Positions 18,811 through 28,325 of a DNA stretch of 38,798 nt are shown here, piece by piece. The translations under genes and the position numbers were made by a program. A model generated the notes under the pieces. It did not search any database, was not told where the DNA came from, and saw nothing but the letters and a program-made list of their open reading frames with translations. Numbering within the stretch: position 1 is the first letter of the stretch; each line of letters begins with the position of its first letter. This stretch comes from Chlorobiaceae bacterium (lineage in GTDB: Bacteria; Bacteroidota; Chlorobiia; Chlorobiales; Chlorobiaceae), in contig JABDHK010000056.1 of NCBI GenBank assembly GCA_012972835.1, positions 1 to 38,798 of the forward strand. Reading direction: 5' to 3'.

Positions 18811-19980
18811 ATGACAAAAAAAATAATGCTGCTTGGCAGCGGGGAGCTTGGTAAGGAATTTGTTATTGCGGTCAAACGTCTTGGGTTCTATGTGATAGCT
18901 GTTGACAGCTACAATAATGCGCCGGCGCAGCAGGTGGCCGATGAGCGAGAAGTGATTGACATGCTTGATGGAAGTGCTCTCGATACAATCGTGGCCCGCC
19001 ATAAGCCCGATATAATAGTGCCTGAAATTGAGGCTATTCGTACCGAGCGATTTTATGACTATGAAAAAGAGGGCATACAGGTTGTTCCTTCTGCTCGTGC
19101 TGCCAACTTTACCATGAACCGCAAAGCCATTCGTGATTTGGCTTCAATTGAGCTTGGTCTTCGGACAGCCAGTTATCGTTATGCAGATTCGCTTGAAGAG
19201 TTGCAGAGTGCGGTCAGGGAAATTGGTATTCCCTGCGTGGTAAAACCACTGATGAGCTCATCGGGCAAGGGGCAGTCAACTCTTAAAGCCGAAGCGGATA
19301 TTGAGAAAGCGTGGAACTATTCTCAGAGCGGCAAGCGAGGTGATATTGCTGAGGTGATTGTGGAATCCTTTGTGAAGTTCCATACTGAAATCACGCTGCT
19401 TACGGTGACACAGCAAAACGGTATAACGCTTTTCTGTCCTCCAATCGGCCATCGTCAGGAACGGGGTGATTATCAGGAGAGCTGGCAACCCTGTCTTATC
19501 AGTGATGCGCATCTACAGGAGGCTCAGGAGATTGCCGACAAAGTTACCCGTTCCCTTACAGGGTATGGTATATGGGGTGTGGAGTTTTTTCTTAGCGATG
19601 ATGGACTCTATTTTTCCGAACTCTCTCCCCGTCCACACGATACCGGCATGGTTACCCTGGCTGGTACGCAGAACCTCTCAGAGTTTGAGCTTCATGCGCG
19701 CGCAGTGTTAGGGCTTCCGATTCCCGAAATCACCTTGATGAAGGCAGGTGCCAGCGCGGTTGTTCTTGCTGATAAAGTTGGCAGTAATCCTCACTACATT
19801 GGCGTGGAAGATGCCCTCAAGGAACCCCGTACTGATATTCGGATTTTCGGAAAACCAACAACCCGCCCTTACCGGAGAATGGCCGTGACGCTCGTTTACG
19901 ATCAATTGGGCAGCGATATCCAGGCAGTGAGAGAAGATGCAATTGCTAATGCAGCAAAGGTGAAGGTGATCAGTGAGTGA
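18811..19980 (+). CDS. purT: Formate-dependent phosphoribosylglycinamide formyltransferase
   Basis: A 389-residue ATP-grasp enzyme. It makes formyl-GAR from GAR, formate and ATP, the folate-independent alternative to PurN. Motifs are [14 protein letters not shown] at the N-terminus, [12 protein letters not shown] (ATP-grasp loop), [20 protein letters not shown] (metal and ATP ligands) and HDTGMVTL. Near-identical in length to E. coli PurT. There is no clear ribosome site (ATAATACAGA before the ATG). It converges on the ABC exporter gene with 36 bp between the stops. Confidence 0.96.
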   Translation: MTKKIMLLGSGELGKEFVIAVKRLGFYVIAVDSYNNAPAQQVADEREVIDMLDGSALDTIVARHKPDIIVPEIEAIRTERFYDYEKEGIQVVPSARAANFTMNRKAIRDLASIELGLRTASYRYADSLEELQSAVREIGIPCVVKPLMSSSGKGQSTLKAEADIEKAWNYSQSGKRGDIAEVIVESFVKFHTEITLLTVTQQNGITLFCPPIGHRQERGDYQESWQPCLISDAHLQEAQEIADKVTRSLTGYGIWGVEFFLSDDGLYFSELSPRPHDTGMVTLAGTQNLSEFELHARAVLGLPIPEITLMKAGASAVVLADKVGSNPHYIGVEDALKEPRTDIRIFGKPTTRPYRRMAVTLVYDQLGSDIQAVREDAIANAAKVKVISE

Positions 19981-20016
19981 GACGATGACCCATTGAACAT
20001 CAACGAGTGATGGCGT

Positions 20017-21768
20017 TCAGCTAATGGAGAGGATCTCCTCTTCCAGAAGCTGCTGGTTGTAAAGCTCTGCATAGAGGTGCTGTTGTTGCAGCAGCTCTTC
20101 ATGAGTGCCACTCTCAGCTATGGTGCCATCCTTGAGGACAATGATGCAGTCGCAGTTTTTGACTGTTGAAATTCTATGGCTTATCAGTATGATGGTGGTG
20201 TCAGGTAGTTTCTGCAGAAGGGCTTCAAAGAGCCGGGCTTCAGTGTCGGTATCGACTGCTGAAAGTGCGTCGTCCAATACGAGAAGCTTCGGTTTCCATG
20301 CAATCGCTCTTGCAATGCATGTCCTTTGTTTCTGCCCGCCTGAGAGGTTGATCCCTTTTTCCCCGAGCATGGTCTCAAATTTATCGGGAAAATCCTCGAC
20401 ATCGTCATAGAGCATGGCAATTCGGCTTGCATCAATGACTTGATCAGCATCATTGTCCCGGCTTCCCCAGTTGATGTTGTTTTCAATAGTGTCGGAAAAG
20501 AGAAAGTTAACCTGGGGCACAAAGCCGATCAGCTCTCTCAGTGAGTGAAGAGGCAGGCTGTTAATGTTCTGGTTATCAAAAAATACGGAGCCTTCGACCG
20601 GTTCGTAGAGCCGTGGTATAAGATTGACAAGCGTTGTTTTGCCTGCGCCTGTTGCACCGACGATTGCTACTTTGGAACCGGCGGCAATATCAAGGGTTAT
20701 GTTTTTAAGAATGGGATTTTTTTCCTGGCCGGGATAGTGAAATAAAACATTGCGGAAGGATAGAGCTCCATTGAAACTCTCTATATCGGCATTGAAAGTT
20801 TTTTCCTCAGTAACATCGGGTTTGATATTTAAAATTTCATTGAGCCGAATTTGAGCTGATGCAGCTCTCTGGATAATGCTGGTGACCCACCCGATTGATA
20901 TAATCGGCCAACTCAGCATTGAGACGTAGACGATAAATTGAGCGATACCTCCGACGGTCATGCTTCCCTCAATGACGTTCACCCCCCCGACCCACACAAC
21001 AGGGAGCAAAGAAAATGCTGTGAGCGAGGTAAGAAATGCAAAAAAAAGTGCCTGAAGTTTTCCGAGAGAGAGATTTTTACGGTAATATTCTTTATTGAGT
21101 GCTTCAAATCGTTTGATTTCGAAAGCTTCGCGTGTAAAGCTTTTTACTACCCGTATTCCAGAAAGGTTTTCCTGAACCAGATTGGTTATGGCAGCATAGT
21201 TTTCCTGGATGCTTTTGGATCGCTTTTGCATGGAACTGCCGATTTTATAAACAGAATAACTTAACAGGGGAGCGGGCAGAAGCGCAAAGAAGGTCAGCTT
21301 GGGGGAGAGAGCTATCATTGCTATCAGAGCAAACAAAAGCCTGAAAAAGGTATTGAGGGAGTACATGATACCGGGGCCGAGAAACTCCCTTATGGCGTTA
21401 AGATCATTGGTGCCTCTTGAGATAAGTTCACCGGTACTGGTGGTGTTGTAAAACTTGCGGGGCAGCTTCTGCAGATGGCTGTAATAGTCGTTTTTCAGGT
21501 CAAATTCAATATACCGTGAAGCCACAATAATATTCTGACGTACAAGAAAAAGAAAAAACCCGCTCAGAAGCGCGTAAAGAAAATAGAGGCCAGCGTATCC
21601 AAGAACATCACTGAGTACGAAATGTTTGTTCATGGTGTCAATGGCACGTCCGATATAGTTTGGGCCGATAACTGCAAAAAGGTTGGTTAGAATAATGTAG
21701 ACAAAGCCAGCAACAAGCTTGTTTTTATACTTGAGCAGGTAAGGTTTGAGGCTGAGTAAATTTTTCAT
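20017..21768 (-). CDS. ABC exporter half-transporter, MdlA-like with a degenerate catalytic residue
   Basis: 583 residues: six transmembrane helices (about 18-300) fused to an ATPase. Walker A is GATGAGKTT (371-379), the signature LSGGQKQR (475-482) and Walker B LLVLDD (495-500). The residue after the Walker B Asp is Asp500 where active ABC ATPases carry Glu. This LDDALSAVD form is known from the degenerate half of heterodimeric exporters such as MdlA, BmrC and TM287. A Glu-containing partner would then be expected, but none is in the window: the neighbours are purT and merR, both on the other strand. The substrate is unknown; lipids or drugs are typical. It could also work as a slow homodimer. 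Confidence 0.9.
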   Translation of the reverse strand: MKNLLSLKPYLLKYKNKLVAGFVYIILTNLFAVIGPNYIGRAIDTMNKHFVLSDVLGYAGLYFLYALLSGFFLFLVRQNIIVASRYIEFDLKNDYYSHLQKLPRKFYNTTSTGELISRGTNDLNAIREFLGPGIMYSLNTFFRLLFALIAMIALSPKLTFFALLPAPLLSYSVYKIGSSMQKRSKSIQENYAAITNLVQENLSGIRVVKSFTREAFEIKRFEALNKEYYRKNLSLGKLQALFFAFLTSLTAFSLLPVVWVGGVNVIEGSMTVGGIAQFIVYVSMLSWPIISIGWVTSIIQRAASAQIRLNEILNIKPDVTEEKTFNADIESFNGALSFRNVLFHYPGQEKNPILKNITLDIAAGSKVAIVGATGAGKTTLVNLIPRLYEPVEGSVFFDNQNINSLPLHSLRELIGFVPQVNFLFSDTIENNINWGSRDNDADQVIDASRIAMLYDDVEDFPDKFETMLGEKGINLSGGQKQRTCIARAIAWKPKLLVLDDALSAVDTDTEARLFEALLQKLPDTTIILISHRISTVKNCDCIIVLKDGTIAESGTHEELLQQQHLYAELYNQQLLEEEILSIS

Positions 21769-21847
21769 GCACCATATCTTTTTGAAGTGACGGTTGTAAT
21801 GTATAATAAGTACAGGGAAAAGAAAATTTCACCTTCACCTCTATTTT

Positions 21848-22249
21848 ATGGCATTTGATTCAACCAAAAACTATTACTCGATCGGAGAGGTCAGTAAAAT
21901 TGCCGGGATTCCCTCATACCTGCTCCGGTACTGGGAAAGTTTTTTTAACGAACTGGCTCCCGCCCGTGACACCAGAGGAAACAGAAGGTATACCAATCGT
22001 GATATTGCAATGGTGCTCAATATCAAGGAGCTGGTGCATGAAAAGGGTTACAAGCTTGGAAAAGCCAGTGAAATTGTCAAAGGGGTACTTAAAGACACGG
22101 CAGGTGATCATAAAACCACAGAAATTTTAAAGTTACAGAAGCAGATCGGCAAGGAAAAGAATCGCCACAGTGTTGTTGACGAGCGACGTATGGTGCTTTT
22201 GAAGGAGATAAAAGAGGAGATTGAAGATATTCTTCACCTGCTGGGGTAG
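21848..22249 (+). CDS. MerR-family transcriptional regulator
   Basis: 133 residues. The N-terminal winged helix is YYSIGEVSKIAGIPSYLLRY with RGNRRYTNRDI, followed by a coiled-coil helix (about 90-133). There is no Cys for metal binding and no ligand domain, so it belongs to the short MerR-like group of unknown signal. It is divergent from the ABC exporter (79-bp gap), a common arrangement for a regulator and its target, and convergent with fmoA. Which neighbour it controls, if any, is not shown. Confidence 0.9.
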   Translation: MAFDSTKNYYSIGEVSKIAGIPSYLLRYWESFFNELAPARDTRGNRRYTNRDIAMVLNIKELVHEKGYKLGKASEIVKGVLKDTAGDHKTTEILKLQKQIGKEKNRHSVVDERRMVLLKEIKEEIEDILHLLG

Positions 22250-22256
22250 GTCATGA

Positions 22257-22293
22257 AAACAAAGAAACCGACTGAACGCCGGTTTCTTTGTTT
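22257..22293. terminator. Bidirectional terminator between merR and fmoA
   Basis: A perfect 14-bp stem (AAACAAAGAAACCG, 22257-22270, with CGGTTTCTTTGTTT, 22280-22293) around a 9-base loop. A/T-rich arm ends serve as U-tracts in both directions. It lies 16 bp beyond the fmoA stop and just after the merR stop. Confidence 0.8.
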
Positions 22294-22309
22294 GAAAAGA
22301 AAGCTTTTT

Positions 22310-23410
22310 TTACTGAGCGTACAGCACTTCGAACTGTCCTGTACCACCTTTGCATACATGTTCAACCCAACGGGCATAGGCTCCGCCACTCCAGCGATAC
22401 TCCTCAAGGTTCTGGGAACGGAATTGAGGTGCAGCATAACGGACTTTATATCCTTTTGGAAGAACAATTTTCAGTTGGGTGTCAACCGTAAAGTCGTTGA
22501 ACTTTCCAACCATGCCGTGGTGTACCAGAGGAATAAGGGGATGGTTCAGAATTCTGCGCAGACCGCCGCCAGCATCAACTGAAACGCCGGGGAAATCACC
22601 GTCAACCTTAACTTCGATCCCCTGTGAGTCGGAGCGGAAGCCCGCTTCAACTGATGCAGGTCTGGTGAGTTTGTCGGCCGGGAAAAGTTCTGCCCAGCGT
22701 GCAATAGAGTCAACAATACCTGAGCCGCCATGTGAGAAACGCCATCTTGTAACACCAACCGGTCCTTTTTCACCGCTCTGTGTGCCGATGCTGTTGACTT
22801 CAATTTTCGAAATTCTCTGTCCACCCTCGTTCAGTGCAGTAAAGGCAGGTCCAATAAACCAGAATTCGCGAATCCAGTCGTTGAATGCGCCGGTAGTCTG
22901 CAGAGCCTTCAGTGTACCTTCCCAAGTGTCGATAACATCAGGATTGTCAAGAGGCACCTTCATGATAATGTCATGGAACTGACGTCCCTGCATGTAGATC
23001 GGGTTCGGGACATTTCTGCGGACTGCGTCTGAGCGGTAGTAGAAGAGGTTGACAACGGAGCCTTCAAAAGAGAAACTGTGGGAGAAATCGCCTACGGTAA
23101 CAGAGCCTTCACCGACGCAGATTCTTCTCTCTTTGGTTTCATTGGCAATGTCTGCCTCGACAACCAGCTTGTTTTTTGTGCTGTCAACAATTGATTCAAT
23201 AACAGCTGAAAATCTTACAAAGCCTTTTGCTGGATCAAGCGGCTTCACATTGATTTTGATGTTACAGTCTGCTGGCAGCAAGGGTAGGGCCGGGGGTACA
23301 TTAACCTTAGCCCGGCATTTTACTTTGCCCCATGAGCTGGAACCACCCTCGAGAATGATTTCATAATCTGAGTGTGCGGTGGTTGCGTCTTTAGTGCCGA
23401 AAAGAGCCAT
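22310..23410 (-). CDS. fmoA: Bacteriochlorophyll a antenna protein (FMO protein)
   Basis: The 366-residue Fenna-Matthews-Olson protein, a trimer that carries excitation from the chlorosome baseplate to the type I reaction centre. N-terminus MALFGTKDATTAHSDYEIIL. Ligand histidines for bacteriochlorophyll a are visible in GDFSHSF (about 111), GRQFHDI (about 146) and HPLIPLVHH (about 290-299). Cys49 and the Cys in EHVCKGG (about 353) correspond to the pair linked to redox-dependent quenching. Two further Cys, in KVKCRAK and RRICVGE, are also present. AAGGAG 8 bp before the ATG is a strong ribosome site, as expected for an abundant protein. It is monocistronic, with its own promoter and terminator, and diagnostic for Chlorobiaceae or close relatives. 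Confidence 0.99.
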   Translation of the reverse strand: MALFGTKDATTAHSDYEIILEGGSSSWGKVKCRAKVNVPPALPLLPADCNIKINVKPLDPAKGFVRFSAVIESIVDSTKNKLVVEADIANETKERRICVGEGSVTVGDFSHSFSFEGSVVNLFYYRSDAVRRNVPNPIYMQGRQFHDIIMKVPLDNPDVIDTWEGTLKALQTTGAFNDWIREFWFIGPAFTALNEGGQRISKIEVNSIGTQSGEKGPVGVTRWRFSHGGSGIVDSIARWAELFPADKLTRPASVEAGFRSDSQGIEVKVDGDFPGVSVDAGGGLRRILNHPLIPLVHHGMVGKFNDFTVDTQLKIVLPKGYKVRYAAPQFRSQNLEEYRWSGGAYARWVEHVCKGGTGQFEVLYAQ

Positions 23411-23479
23411 AATGATTTCTCCTTTTTCTGATGGCGTTGAAATTGGAATTTTTTTCAGGAAAGTACTTGGAGATAATTC

Positions 23480-23523
23480 CTGTTAAATAACAGATTAGAA
23501 TAAATTTAAAGAATAAAAATCAA
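23480..23523 (-). promoter_or_regulatory. fmoA promoter with an inverted repeat at the start site
   Basis: On the minus strand TTGATT (23518-23523) and TCTAAT (23494-23499) lie 18 bp apart. At the expected start site (about 23487) sits CTGTTA-AA-TAACAG (23480-23493), a 6+6 inverted repeat that could be an operator or a 5' mRNA stem. The leader before the ATG is about 75 nt. Confidence 0.4.
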
Positions 23524-23653
23524 TAATTAAAGTAAAATATGTTTCAACACAATTATCTGTTTCCCTGAAAAATCGTATGCTTTCAGCACTTTCAGGCTTC
23601 TGATGTTTTATTTTGCTTCTTTTTTTTAAAGCAGATAACTTTTTTTTTGTCAA

Positions 23654-25282
23654 ATGACCTCATTATTCCGGACAATGAACCAGTTTGGTCATTCCCGTTA
23701 CGGTGCCTCTGTTTTGAGTGGAGTTCTTCTTGGGCTCTCTTTTCCCTCCTATCCGTTTATCCGTCTGGAGCTTCTGGCGTGGGTTGCTCTTGTACCTCTT
23801 CTTATCTCTCTTGCTCCTTTGGAGAGGGTGGGGGAGCTTTTTCGCAGGGTCTACATGGCCATGCTTATCTATTGTGTTATCAGTCTCTGGTGGGTAAGTT
23901 TTGCCACCTTGCCAGGTGGGCTTCTTACCATTGTCGCACAGGCTTTTTTTCTGACTGTACCTTTGTTTGCGTTTTATGCGATAAAAAAAATGGCGGGTTA
24001 CCGTTTTGCACTTTTTTCGCTTCCTTTTTTATGGATTGCATGGGAATGGGCATACATCCAGCAGGATCTTTCGTTTGGATGGCTAACATTTGGAAATTCG
24101 CAGTCTAACTTGAACCTCATGATTCAGTATGCAGACATTACAGGAGTATGGGGGGTAAGTTTCTGGCTTTTGTGGTTTAATGTGCTCGTTGTACTGGCCT
24201 TGACTGGCAGCCGCAAAGATGCGGTTCGCTCTGTTGCTTTCATGGTAATGATGATTGTTGCTCCACTGTTCTATGCTTCGGTCGTATTTCATCAGGAGGG
24301 CCTGGTAGCCCAGGAGAATATGCTGCTTCGGGTTACTCTTGTTCAGCCGAATATAGATCCTCATGAAAAATGGCTGAGTAATAACAGTGCTGATATCATG
24401 GAGCGTTATTACCGTATGACGAACAGGGCCGTTCGTGAAAATCGGCCTGATCTGGTGATATGGCCTGAAACAGCTATTCCATTTTATATTCTCGACAGTT
24501 CCTATGCCAATGATCTGCAGTATTTGCGGTTATTGCTCCGGGGGTGGAATACAGCGCTGTTGACCGGCTTTTCAGATATCGTCTACTATCCATCAGGCAA
24601 TCAAAAAGATTCAGAGCATCCCGGAAACAACAATCGGGGTATGAACCGTTTTTTTGAGACCTACAATGCCTCCATGATGCTTTTGCCTGGTAATGGTACT
24701 CCTCAGATCTATCGAAAGATGCGTCTTGTTCCATTTGCTGAACGGGTTCCCTACGTGGATTATCTACCCTGGCTTGGTCATTTAACCTTTTCACTTGCAG
24801 GGATTAACGGTTGGGGAAAAGGAAGGGATACAACCATCATGAAGCTTCACTCATCAAGGAATGTACAGGTCAAAATTGCCAATATTATCTGCTATGAATC
24901 CATATTTCCCGGTCTTGTTACGGAGTTTGTCCGTAAAGGGGCACAGGTACTTACTCTCGTGACTAACGATGGATGGTATGCAACCTCTTACGGACCTTAT
25001 CAGCATTTAGCCATTGGAAGGATACGATGTATTGAGAATCGCAGGGCAATGGCACGCTGCGCCAATACAGGACTTACTGTTGTTATTGATAAATATGGTC
25101 GTATCATCGCGGAAATTCCCTGGTGGCAGGAACAAACATTAACAACAGAAGTTCCACTCGAAAACAGCTTGACCTTTTATACCACCAATCCTGATCTTCT
25201 TCCAAAAGCAGCACTGGCACTCTCTGCCCTTCTATTCCTCATCGCCTTTTTCAAAAGCAAACACAAATCAGTTTCAGCATGA
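23654..25282 (+). CDS. lnt: Apolipoprotein N-acyltransferase
   Basis: A 542-residue inner-membrane enzyme that adds the third acyl chain to lipoprotein N-termini. Several N-terminal membrane helices (about 15-215) precede a periplasmic nitrilase-like domain with Glu272 (IWPETAIPF), Lys355 (IYRKMRLVPFAERVPY) and Cys413 (NIICYESIFP), which match the E. coli triad. A final helix lies at about 518-535. It is divergent from fmoA with 243 bp between starts. No strong ribosome site is seen (T-rich leader). The next gene is convergent, 25 bp away. Confidence 0.95.
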   Translation: MTSLFRTMNQFGHSRYGASVLSGVLLGLSFPSYPFIRLELLAWVALVPLLISLAPLERVGELFRRVYMAMLIYCVISLWWVSFATLPGGLLTIVAQAFFLTVPLFAFYAIKKMAGYRFALFSLPFLWIAWEWAYIQQDLSFGWLTFGNSQSNLNLMIQYADITGVWGVSFWLLWFNVLVVLALTGSRKDAVRSVAFMVMMIVAPLFYASVVFHQEGLVAQENMLLRVTLVQPNIDPHEKWLSNNSADIMERYYRMTNRAVRENRPDLVIWPETAIPFYILDSSYANDLQYLRLLLRGWNTALLTGFSDIVYYPSGNQKDSEHPGNNNRGMNRFFETYNASMMLLPGNGTPQIYRKMRLVPFAERVPYVDYLPWLGHLTFSLAGINGWGKGRDTTIMKLHSSRNVQVKIANIICYESIFPGLVTEFVRKGAQVLTLVTNDGWYATSYGPYQHLAIGRIRCIENRRAMARCANTGLTVVIDKYGRIIAEIPWWQEQTLTTEVPLENSLTFYTTNPDLLPKAALALSALLFLIAFFKSKHKSVSA

Positions 25283-25307
25283 TTTCCTCCGCATCTCAGC
25301 ACTTGTT

Positions 25308-26483
25308 TCAAAGTCCATAACCCTTGATTTTTCTATAGAGTGTGCGTTCGGTAATACCAAGAGCCTTGGCAGTTTTCCGTTTGTTTCCATTGTATTTTTC
25401 CAATCCCTCAGCAATGGACTTTTTTTCTATCTCATCCAGTGAGAGTATCGCTGTAGGCTCTTTGTCATGGCTGTTTCTGTCAGACGCAGTATAGAGGCTG
25501 TCGCTGACCGGTCGAACGGTTACAGATGCATCGGGCAGAAGAAGCGGGACGGGAGCTCTTGCCGGAATAAGATGCTGCAGAAGTTGACGGATTTCACTTA
25601 CTTCCTGACGAAGTTGTATAAGAGTGCTGTAGATGATCTGGAGCTCATTTTTTTCTGATTTTGATGGATCATGAACGAGGCTTTTGTAGCGGTTTCTCTG
25701 TACCAGATGTTTTTCAAGAATTTCCAGGGTGATGTATTTTCCTTTTTCCAGCACAAGCAGAGATTCTATAAGATTTCTGAGTTCTCTGACATTGCCCGGC
25801 CATGGATATCGCATAAGCATCTCTGCTGCATCGGGGCTGAAGCCTTCAAAGACAATTTTGTGCTTGCGTTCAAACTCATGCACAAAAGTTTCGGCCAGCA
25901 GGAGAATATCCTTGCCTCTCTCCCTGAGAGGGGGAATCTGAAGCTCAACGCTGCGCAGACGGTAGAAAAGGTCTTCCCGAAAGTTTTTTTCAGCGACAGC
26001 CTGATACATGTTTTTGTTCGTCGCGGCAATGATACGTGCATCGGAATAGATAGTCTCCGAGGATCCCACCCGTTGAAATTCTCCTGTTTCAATAACTCTG
26101 AGAAACTTTATCTGGGTTTCAAGAGGCATTTCACCGATTTCATCAAGAAAAATCGTGCCTCTGTCGGCACTTTCAAAGTACCCTTTTCTGCTTTGTACCG
26201 CTCCGGTAAAGGCTCCTTTTTCATGCCCGAAAAGTTCAGATTCAAGAATACCCGCAGGAATGGCGCCACAATTAACAGGGATAAAGTTTTTATCGGCCCT
26301 CAGGCTGTTGGCATGGATAAAACGTGCCAGTACCTCCTTGCCGGATCCTGTCTCTCCGATGATCAAAACGGTAATATCGGTTTCCGCAACCTGAAGGGCA
26401 AGTTGCTTGAGCTGGGTGATCAGGAGAGATTGTCCGACTATTTTCGTCTCTCTTTTCATCAGGGTCTTCGGCCTTGGATTCAA
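25308..26483 (-). CDS. Sigma-54-dependent activator without a receiver domain
   Basis: 391 residues. The AAA+ domain begins almost at once ([16 protein letters not shown]). Walker A is GETGSGKE, the sigma-54 contact loop GAFTGA, Walker [12 protein letters not shown], the arginine fingers are near [10 protein letters not shown], and [10 protein letters not shown] follows. The C-terminal Fis-type helix-turn-helix is [20 protein letters not shown]. No N-terminal sensor is present, so activity must be set by a partner protein or by expression. The region 270-345 is a variable linker. An internal Met (residue 9, MKRETKIVG) is a second possible start. It lies 18 bp after the SPOR gene and is probably co-transcribed with it. 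Confidence 0.93.
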   Translation of the reverse strand: MNPRPKTLMKRETKIVGQSLLITQLKQLALQVAETDITVLIIGETGSGKEVLARFIHANSLRADKNFIPVNCGAIPAGILESELFGHEKGAFTGAVQSRKGYFESADRGTIFLDEIGEMPLETQIKFLRVIETGEFQRVGSSETIYSDARIIAATNKNMYQAVAEKNFREDLFYRLRSVELQIPPLRERGKDILLLAETFVHEFERKHKIVFEGFSPDAAEMLMRYPWPGNVRELRNLIESLLVLEKGKYITLEILEKHLVQRNRYKSLVHDPSKSEKNELQIIYSTLIQLRQEVSEIRQLLQHLIPARAPVPLLLPDASVTVRPVSDSLYTASDRNSHDKEPTAILSLDEIEKKSIAEGLEKYNGNKRKTAKALGITERTLYRKIKGYGL

Positions 26484-26501
26484 CGCGTATTGGAGTTATA
26501 G

Positions 26502-27239
26502 TTATATGGATGGAACTACAATTGCCTTGATTGGCATTTTTTTTGCGTCCGCAGCAGCATCCTCTTTTGATGCATAGTTTTTTTTCAGTTGCACTTTATA
26601 TATCTGGCCCTTTCGGATGATTTCAACGGGGGCATAGCGAAAAATTTTTTTAGCAAGAATTTGTGCATTCCTCTGGCTTTCAAAACTTCCAAACTGCAGA
26701 GTAGAGGTTGTTGGTCCGGCAACGACTTTCTCCTGTTTTAACTCTTCCGATGAAGGTTGCGGAGCATTCAATCGGCGTTTCAGGAGTGAAGGCTGATGCT
26801 CATTTGTGCGATGTCTCGACGAAGAGTTTGTTGAATCCCCTTTTGCAACTAATGATGGTGAAGCACTTGCTAGGTGTTTCGGTATAGGCACTGAGCTATC
26901 GAATGCCACAGTATAGGCGGCTATTCGTGAGGAGCTGAGTTTATCGAGCAGAGGATCCGGATACTCTCTCAACTGCTTTCGGTAGAGAGCAATTGCCTGT
27001 GGGCCATCTTCAGAAAGAAGCGCTTCCATCAATGTTTTTTCAGAGGGGATGGTGACTTTTTGACGAATATTTTCTAACAAATAAACCTTATCTTCAGCGA
27101 TATCCTGCTCAATTTCCTGAGCATAGGAGCGTTCTTCAGAAGCATGCAGAACCCTTGGGCAGAAAAGCACAGCCGAAAGTGCAAGACTTAAAGTCACAGT
27201 TTTATTACGAATAAGGTGTGTTGCCTTCTCAGAAAACAT
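26502..27239 (-). CDS. Exported SPOR-domain protein
   Basis: 245 residues. A signal peptide (1 to about 33, hydrophobic core VTLSLALSAVLFCP, ending LHA) leads to a short helical region with a TPR-like stretch (GPQAIALYRKQLREYPDP). A Ser-rich linker follows, and then a C-terminal SPOR domain (about 178-245: LQFGSFESQRNAQILAKKI, GQIYKVQLKKNYASKEDAAA). SPOR domains bind denuded peptidoglycan at the septum. The protein is thus likely periplasmic and linked to the cell wall. It is the first gene of a pair with the sigma-54 activator, which suggests control or sensing of envelope state; that is inference. Confidence 0.88.
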   Translation of the reverse strand: MFSEKATHLIRNKTVTLSLALSAVLFCPRVLHASEERSYAQEIEQDIAEDKVYLLENIRQKVTIPSEKTLMEALLSEDGPQAIALYRKQLREYPDPLLDKLSSSRIAAYTVAFDSSVPIPKHLASASPSLVAKGDSTNSSSRHRTNEHQPSLLKRRLNAPQPSSEELKQEKVVAGPTTSTLQFGSFESQRNAQILAKKIFRYAPVEIIRKGQIYKVQLKKNYASKEDAAADAKKMPIKAIVVPSI

Positions 27240-27329
27240 GGGTTTTCGGTTTATTGTATTGCATCGTTTCCCTGTATTTTTGCATCTGTGAATATGCCAA
27301 ATATTTCTCTATAAAATTAATCGCATTCT

Positions 27330-28193
27330 ATGCCTCCTCTCTCTGTCAAATCATTTGCAAAAATAAATCTTGGCCTTCTTATCACCGGAAAACGTCAAGA
27401 CGGGTATCACACACTCGAGACTATTTTTGCGCCAATCAACTGGTATGATGTTATCGAATTCTCTGAATCCGAAGATATTTCGATGAGCTGTTCCAATGTA
27501 ATTTTGCCGGTTGATGACAACAATCTCTGCATCAGGGCTGCAAAGTCCCTGCAACAGTTTGCCGGTGTCAGCCGTGGTGTGACCATGAAGCTTCATAAAC
27601 AGGTGCCTTTTGGTGCCGGGCTTGGAGGCGGAAGCAGTGATGCCGCAACGGTGCTCAGGGTTCTCAATGATCTCTGGCAGGTCAACGCCTCTTCATCAGA
27701 TCTTCATGCCCTTGCTGTCGCTCTTGGAGCAGACGTTCCCTATTTTCTTGCAATAAAAGGACTCGCGTATGCCCGAGGTATAGGTGACGATTTGGATGAT
27801 CTTGGTTTTACCCTTCCCTATTATGTGGTAACCGTTTTTCCCGAAGAGCATGTCTCAACGGTCTGGGCGTATAAAAATTTTTATCCCCGCTTTGATCGCA
27901 ATATTCCAGATCTGAAACAATCTGCCTCAGATCTTTGCCTGATTGGGAAAAAAGAGCTTTTGCCGGTTTTTGAGAATGACTTTGAGCCTGCCGTTTTCGA
28001 CCACTTTCCTGCTGTACGGCTTGTCAAATCTAACCTTCTTAAAGCGGGGTCTATTTTTGCCTCTCTTTCCGGCAGCGGTTCAGCAGTGTTCGGATTATTT
28101 GAGAGTGAGAGTGAGGCTGTGGAGGCTATGAAACAGTTGCCCGAAGCGTACCGCAAAAGTTTGACCCCGCAGGGGTTTTCAATGGAACAATAA
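27330..28193 (+). CDS. ispE: 4-diphosphocytidyl-2-C-methyl-D-erythritol kinase
   Basis: A 287-residue GHMP kinase of the MEP isoprenoid pathway, which feeds bacteriochlorophyll tails, carotenoids and quinones. The N-terminal substrate motif is SFAKINLGLLITGKRQDGYH, the ATP loop VPFGAGLGGGSSDAAT, and the C-terminal motif SLSGSGSAVFGLF. Full length. The ATG at 27330 is 90 bp from the divergent SPOR gene. No other MEP gene is nearby. Confidence 0.96.
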   Translation: MPPLSVKSFAKINLGLLITGKRQDGYHTLETIFAPINWYDVIEFSESEDISMSCSNVILPVDDNNLCIRAAKSLQQFAGVSRGVTMKLHKQVPFGAGLGGGSSDAATVLRVLNDLWQVNASSSDLHALAVALGADVPYFLAIKGLAYARGIGDDLDDLGFTLPYYVVTVFPEEHVSTVWAYKNFYPRFDRNIPDLKQSASDLCLIGKKELLPVFENDFEPAVFDHFPAVRLVKSNLLKAGSIFASLSGSGSAVFGLFESESEAVEAMKQLPEAYRKSLTPQGFSMEQ

Positions 28194-28325
28194 CGATGTA
28201 TGGATGAAGTGGTTGAATAAGCATGATTACTCGCCGCCATATATATTAAACACTTTTCAGTATATATTATATATATTATCACTGTGTGGTTTGCTTATTT
28301 CAACGGCAAGTAAAAAAATTGAACA

